From contig NZ_AQXZ01000018.1 of NCBI RefSeq assembly GCF_000380645.1, positions 744,001 through 808,000 on the forward strand: a DNA stretch of 64,000 nucleotides. The letters are read 5' to 3'. The notes below the pieces were generated by a model. It was given only the letters and a program-made list of their open reading frames with translations, did not search any database and had not been told where the DNA came from. The DNA is from Smaragdicoccus niigatensis DSM 44881 = NBRC 103563 (GTDB lineage: Bacteria > Actinomycetota > Actinomycetes > Mycobacteriales > Mycobacteriaceae). The position numbers and the translations under genes are program-made. Positions 60,649-64,000 of this stretch are shown here, in pieces. Position 1 is the first letter of the stretch; the number at the start of each line of letters is the position of its first letter.

Positions 60649-61515
60649 TCAGCTCAACGAGTTGAAGACCTCGAGGATCGGATTGGGTTCGACCGCGGTG
60701 GTGACCGTCGGCTGCTGGACCTGCTGCTGGGTCGGCACGACGCTCGGCTGCGCTACGGGCGCCGGTTGCGGAGGCTCAGGTTTCGGTGCCGGGTCCGTCG
60801 ACGGTTGCGGAGCCGGGTCCGTCACCGGCGGCTTGGTCGGCACGGGGGTCGGATCGGTCGTGGCATCCGGCGCGGGCTTCGTGCTCGGCGGGGCGTTATA
60901 CAGCGCGGCCGCGTCCGTGCACGCCTTCGGACCCTGGCTCCAGCCCAGGCGGAACGCATTCAACTGCTGCTCGGCGGTGCCGTGATCGCCGGGCCGGGTG
61001 GCGGCGTGGCTGTCCCCCACCGTCTTCTCGACGGCCACGATGTCATCCCAACCATTCGCGATCGCCGGGGTGGTCTTCGCGCTCCCGCCGAGCGCCGCGC
61101 CCGAAAAACATTCCGCGCCGAGTTCGCTGAACACCTTGTTGGTGCGTTGCTGAATCGCGTGTCCGGTCTCGTGCGCTACGACGTCGTAGATCCAGATGTC
61201 GCCGAGAGTGTCCGCCTTGCTCAGGAACTGGGCGCCCAACGAGATCGTGTCGTCGCCGTCGCAATACATCGCGTCATTCGAACCGGCGTTTCCGCACACC
61301 GTGCTCCCGCCATTGCCCGGTCCGATGACCTTCGGCGGCGAGTAAGTCCCCCCGAACAGTGCGGTGAAGTTGGCCGCCCAGTATTTGTTGACCACATCCT
61401 CGGCCGCCTTCGCCACCGTGTTGACATCGCCGCTGCTGGCGGCGGCGTGTGCGACTCCGGACGAAGCGATGCCAATAGCGACAGCTAAGGCGGCGGCCGT
61501 TCCTAACGTCCTCAT
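60649..61515 (-). CDS. Secreted neutral zinc metallopeptidase
   Basis: The 288-residue exported protein starts at ATG 61513-61515 after GAGGGA. It has a signal peptide (LGTAAALAVAIGIASSGVAH, then AAASSG). The zinc site reads VVAHETGHAIQQRT (HExxH with a distal AECFSGAALGG), as in the YpfJ/neutral-zinc-metallopeptidase family, and CDGDDTISLGAQFL precedes it. The last ~80 residues are a Pro/Thr-rich tail (KPPVTDPAPQPSTDP...), probably wall-spanning. The frame upstream to 61878 is not coding. The substrate is unknown. Confidence 0.88.
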   Translation of the reverse strand: MRTLGTAAALAVAIGIASSGVAHAAASSGDVNTVAKAAEDVVNKYWAANFTALFGGTYSPPKVIGPGNGGSTVCGNAGSNDAMYCDGDDTISLGAQFLSKADTLGDIWIYDVVAHETGHAIQQRTNKVFSELGAECFSGAALGGSAKTTPAIANGWDDIVAVEKTVGDSHAATRPGDHGTAEQQLNAFRLGWSQGPKACTDAAALYNAPPSTKPAPDATTDPTPVPTKPPVTDPAPQPSTDPAPKPEPPQPAPVAQPSVVPTQQQVQQPTVTTAVEPNPILEVFNSLS

Positions 61516-61705
61516 CGTTCCCTCGTTCGGTTGGGTCGGTTGGTTCAGCACATCGTGTTCAACCCGCCGCGCAGCCCGGCCGAAAGTTCCTCTATCGCAA
61601 CCCAACGCCCCGCGAATATGCCGGATCGTTACGCCCCGACCGATATTCGGGGCGCTTGGTGCCGAAGTGGTAACTACCCGCCAATCCCCCAGTACCGTCG
61701 AAGAT

Positions 61706-63199
61706 ATGGGCGAAAAGGTCGAACAGCGCACCTTCACCCGACGGGACCGACAGCAGTTCCGCGCGAAGGTCCGGGACTGCCTCGACGCCCTCGGCACGAT
61801 GCTCGCCGAGGGCCAGTTCGAAGCCGGCGAGCCGCAGGTCGGCATGGAGGTCGAGCTCAACATCGTTGGTTCGGACATGGCGCCGGCGATGGCGAATGAG
61901 CGGGTGCTCAGCGCGATTGCGGACCCGGACTTCCAGACCGAACTCGGTCAGTTCAACATCGAGATCAACCTCCCGCCGACCCCGATTCGCGGCGACAATC
62001 TCCGCACGGTGGAGGAATCGCTGCGTGGCTCGCTCAATGCGGCCGATTCCAAAGCGCGGACGGTCGGCGGGCACCTCGCGATCATCGGAATGCTGCCGAC
62101 TCTCAAGCAGTCCAACTTCGAGCAGCAGTGGATTTCGACCAACCCGCGGTACGACCTCCTCAGCGAACAGATCCTGGCCGCACGCGGCGAGGACATCGAA
62201 CTCCGGATCGCGGGCGTCGCACTCCCGGGATCCGCACCGGAACATCTGAACACCATCTGCGAAACGATCCTGCCCGAGGCCGCGTGCACATCGACGCAGC
62301 TGCACCTGCAGATCGCACCCGATCAGTTCGCTGCCTACTGGAACGCCGCACAGGCGATCGCGGGCGTGCAGGTCGCGATCTCCTCGAACTCGCCGTTCCT
62401 GCTCGGTCGCGCACTGTGGCATGAGACTCGTATTCCCCTGTTCGAGCAGGCGACCGATACCCGACCGCCGGAATTGATGAATCAGGGCGTCCGGCCGCGG
62501 GTGTGGTTCGGCGAACGCTGGATCACCTCGATCTTCGATCTGTTCGAAGAAAACTCCCGCTACTTCCCCGCGCTGCTTCCGGTGTGCACGGACGAAGACC
62601 CGCGCGAGATGTTGTCCCGGGGTGAACCGCCATCGCTCGCCGAACTGAAACTGCACAACGGGACGATCTACCGCTGGAACCGGCCGGTGTACGACATCGC
62701 CAATGGGCGGCACCACCTGCGCCTGGAGAATCGCGTGTTGCCCGCGGGACCCACGGTCGTCGACATCCTCGCCGACACGGCGTTCTACTACGGCGTCCTC
62801 CGCAGCCTGGTCCACGCGGAGCAACCGATCTGGGCGAGGATGTCGTTCGACGCCGCCGCGGACAACCTGCGGTCCGGTGCGCAGCGGGGATTCGACTCGC
62901 AGCTGTACTGGCCCGACTTCGGATGGGTCAGTCCGCAGGAACTCGTGCTGCGCAAGCTGCTTCCACTCGCGCACGCCGGGCTCGACGCGTACGGAGTCGA
63001 TCCGGAGGTTCGCGACCGCTACCTCGGCATCATCGAAAAGCGCTGCATCGCCCAGAAGTGTGGCGCGACCTGGCAGCGCGGCGCCGTCGTCGCCCGCGAG
63101 GCTGCCGGCGACACGCGTGACCAAGCACTGACGGCAATGCTCCGTGCCTACATGGAACTCATGCACGCCGGAGAACCCGTGCACACCTGGACCTGGTGA
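61706..63199 (+). CDS. Glutamate-cysteine ligase family (GCS2) protein
   Basis: The 497-residue protein starts at ATG 61706 (MGEKVEQRTFTRRDRQQFRA) without a clear ribosome-binding site. It shows the GCS2 active-site strands: PQVGMEVELNIVG (acidic metal site), QFNIEINLPPTPIRGDNL, STQLHLQIAPDQF and RHHLRLENRVLPAGPTVVDI. Length exceeds YbdK (about 370) and differs from EgtA. Such enzymes form gamma-glutamyl amides, but the amine partner is unknown here. It overlaps the DUF2784 gene by GTGA/TGATG. Confidence 0.85.
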   Translation: MGEKVEQRTFTRRDRQQFRAKVRDCLDALGTMLAEGQFEAGEPQVGMEVELNIVGSDMAPAMANERVLSAIADPDFQTELGQFNIEINLPPTPIRGDNLRTVEESLRGSLNAADSKARTVGGHLAIIGMLPTLKQSNFEQQWISTNPRYDLLSEQILAARGEDIELRIAGVALPGSAPEHLNTICETILPEAACTSTQLHLQIAPDQFAAYWNAAQAIAGVQVAISSNSPFLLGRALWHETRIPLFEQATDTRPPELMNQGVRPRVWFGERWITSIFDLFEENSRYFPALLPVCTDEDPREMLSRGEPPSLAELKLHNGTIYRWNRPVYDIANGRHHLRLENRVLPAGPTVVDILADTAFYYGVLRSLVHAEQPIWARMSFDAAADNLRSGAQRGFDSQLYWPDFGWVSPQELVLRKLLPLAHAGLDAYGVDPEVRDRYLGIIEKRCIAQKCGATWQRGAVVAREAAGDTRDQALTAMLRAYMELMHAGEPVHTWTW

Positions 63200-63564
63200 T
63201 GGGCTATCGGCTGCTGGCCGACGCCACGGTGGTCGTTCACCTGACTTTCGTGGCGTATGTCGTCGTCGGTGGATATCTGGCCTGGCGGTGGCGGCGAACC
63301 ATCTGGCTGCACCTCATCGCGGCCGCGTGGGGATTCTCGACCGTACTCATCGGCATCGACTGCCCACTCACGGGTCTGGAGAACTGGTCGCGCCACAAGG
63401 CCGGCGAACAGCGACTGCCGCCCTCGGGGTTCATCGATCACTACCTGACCGGCGTCATCTACCCCGAGAGCATGCTCGTCGAAGTTCGCATTCTGGTCTT
63501 CGTCGTGGTCGTGGTGTCGTGGGTCGGATTCGTCTATCGGCGAAAGCGTGTGGCCGGAAGCTAG
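63196..63564 (+). CDS. DUF2784 membrane protein
   Basis: The ~122-residue protein starts at GTG 63196 or ATG 63199, overlapping the previous stop. Three hydrophobic helices are visible (LLADATVVVHLTFVAYVVVG, IWLHLIAAAWGFSTVLIGID, ILVFVVVVVSWVGFVYRR). The conserved CPLTGLENWSRHKAGEQRLP stretch and the FIDHYL block define DUF2784. No function is known for the family. Confidence 0.85.
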   Translation: MMGYRLLADATVVVHLTFVAYVVVGGYLAWRWRRTIWLHLIAAAWGFSTVLIGIDCPLTGLENWSRHKAGEQRLPPSGFIDHYLTGVIYPESMLVEVRILVFVVVVVSWVGFVYRRKRVAGS

Positions 63565-63565
63565 T

Positions 63566-64000
63566 GTGATCGGCGTGGCGAAGCAGCGGTCGAGTAGCGC
63601 GAATCGGCGACTGCTCGCCCTCGGCGCGATCTTCGCCGGATTCGTCCTTCTGGTGCTGTTCGTGGATCTGCCGAAGCCCGCCGACCTGCACGCCAGAGTC
63701 GAGGAGTTGGGGCCTGTCGGTCCCGTCCTGTTCTTTCTCGCCTACGCGATCCTGACCGTCCCGCCAATCCCCCGGACGGCCTTCACCGTGTCGGCCGGCC
63801 TACTGTTCGGACCGGTTCTCGGCGTCTGTCTCGCCGTCACCGCCACGACCGTTGCCGCCGCGCTGGCCTTCCTGCTCGTGCGCTACCTCGGCCGCGAATG
63901 GGTCGTCGAACACCTGCCCGACCACAAGACGATGACCGCGATCGACCATCACCTCGAGCGTCGAGGCTGGCTCGCGGTCCTATCGATTCGCCTCACCGCT
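63566..64000 (+). CDS. TVP38/TMEM64 (VTT/DedA-like) membrane protein, cut by the right edge
   Basis: The reading frame from GTG 63566 (or GTG 63575) to the window end holds 145 codons without a stop. It begins VIGVAKQRSSSANRRLLALG, has a first helix AIFAGFVLLVLFVDL, and the VTT core: LFFLAYAILTVPPIPRTAFT, VSAGLLFGPVLGVCLAVTAT and AAALAFLLVRYLGREWVVEH. This matches the SNARE-associated/TVP38 family of putative lipid scramblases or transporters. It is 1 bp after the DUF2784 stop, so the two are co-transcribed. Confidence 0.85.
   Translation, partial: MIGVAKQRSSSANRRLLALGAIFAGFVLLVLFVDLPKPADLHARVEELGPVGPVLFFLAYAILTVPPIPRTAFTVSAGLLFGPVLGVCLAVTATTVAAALAFLLVRYLGREWVVEHLPDHKTMTAIDHHLERRGWLAVLSIRLTA

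Overview
The window is high-GC, densely packed actinobacterial DNA, most likely from the order Mycobacteriales (Rhodococcus/Gordonia/Mycobacterium relatives; the genus cannot be fixed by reading). The evidence is an IdeR-like iron box before bacterioferritin genes, two WS/DGAT-family proteins, CYP135/138-like and CYP107-like P450s, an MMPL transporter, GTGA/ATGA start-stop overlaps throughout, and gene sets resembling M. tuberculosis Rv0971c-Rv0976c and Rv0447c-Rv0449c. I saw no tRNA, rRNA, CRISPR array or insertion sequence.

Layout. 1-10 kb: a truncated WS/DGAT-like gene, a split PEP-synthase-like dikinase with an MFS transporter, class I fumarase, a GNAT, a divergent TetR/P450 pair with a large palindromic operator, then bfd-bfr behind an iron box. 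10-16 kb: a three-gene signalling operon (REC-PP2C phosphatase, CHASE3 kinase, single-domain response regulator), then fadE-echA-tetR. 16-26 kb: a glutathionyl-hydroquinone-reductase-like gene, a repeat-containing protein of unknown function with a 74-residue partner, TetR-MMPL, VOC-HxlR, an F420-type nitroreductase, and a secreted protein with a class F sortase. 26-34 kb: a glutamine-synthetase-like ligase, a CitE-like lyase, an AstE/RimB-like/RimK set, a GapB-type GAPDH and a YdcF-like protein. 34-41.5 kb: an operon for biotin-dependent acyl-CoA carboxylation (TIGR03084, AtuA-like, fadE13-, accD2- and accA2-like). 41.5-46.6 kb: a probable immunity island. 46.9-64 kb: a second WS/DGAT-like protein, a membrane protein with a copper-type palindrome, amidase, ion channel, a lipid-modification operon with two tandem cyclopropane-fatty-acid-synthase-type methyltransferases, a P450, an HD-LuxR regulator, NRDE, a zinc peptidase, a GCS2-family ligase and a truncated VTT protein.

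Two results stand out. First, the 41.5-46.6 kb island pairs a zinc ribbon-TIR-NACHT protein with a membrane/TrkA-N/RyR-domain protein. TIR enzymes make ADP-ribose-type signals from NAD and eukaryotic ryanodine receptors respond to cyclic ADP-ribose, so the pair reads as a candidate TIR-signal-gated channel defence system. The channel gene is split into two frames at a C-run. Second, the 18-bp palindrome AATCAAGCATGCTTGATT lies before the fadE-echA-tetR operon and, with one base changed, before the acyl-CoA carboxylase operon 25 kb away. This points to a single TetR-controlled regulon for branched or isoprenoid acyl-CoA breakdown.
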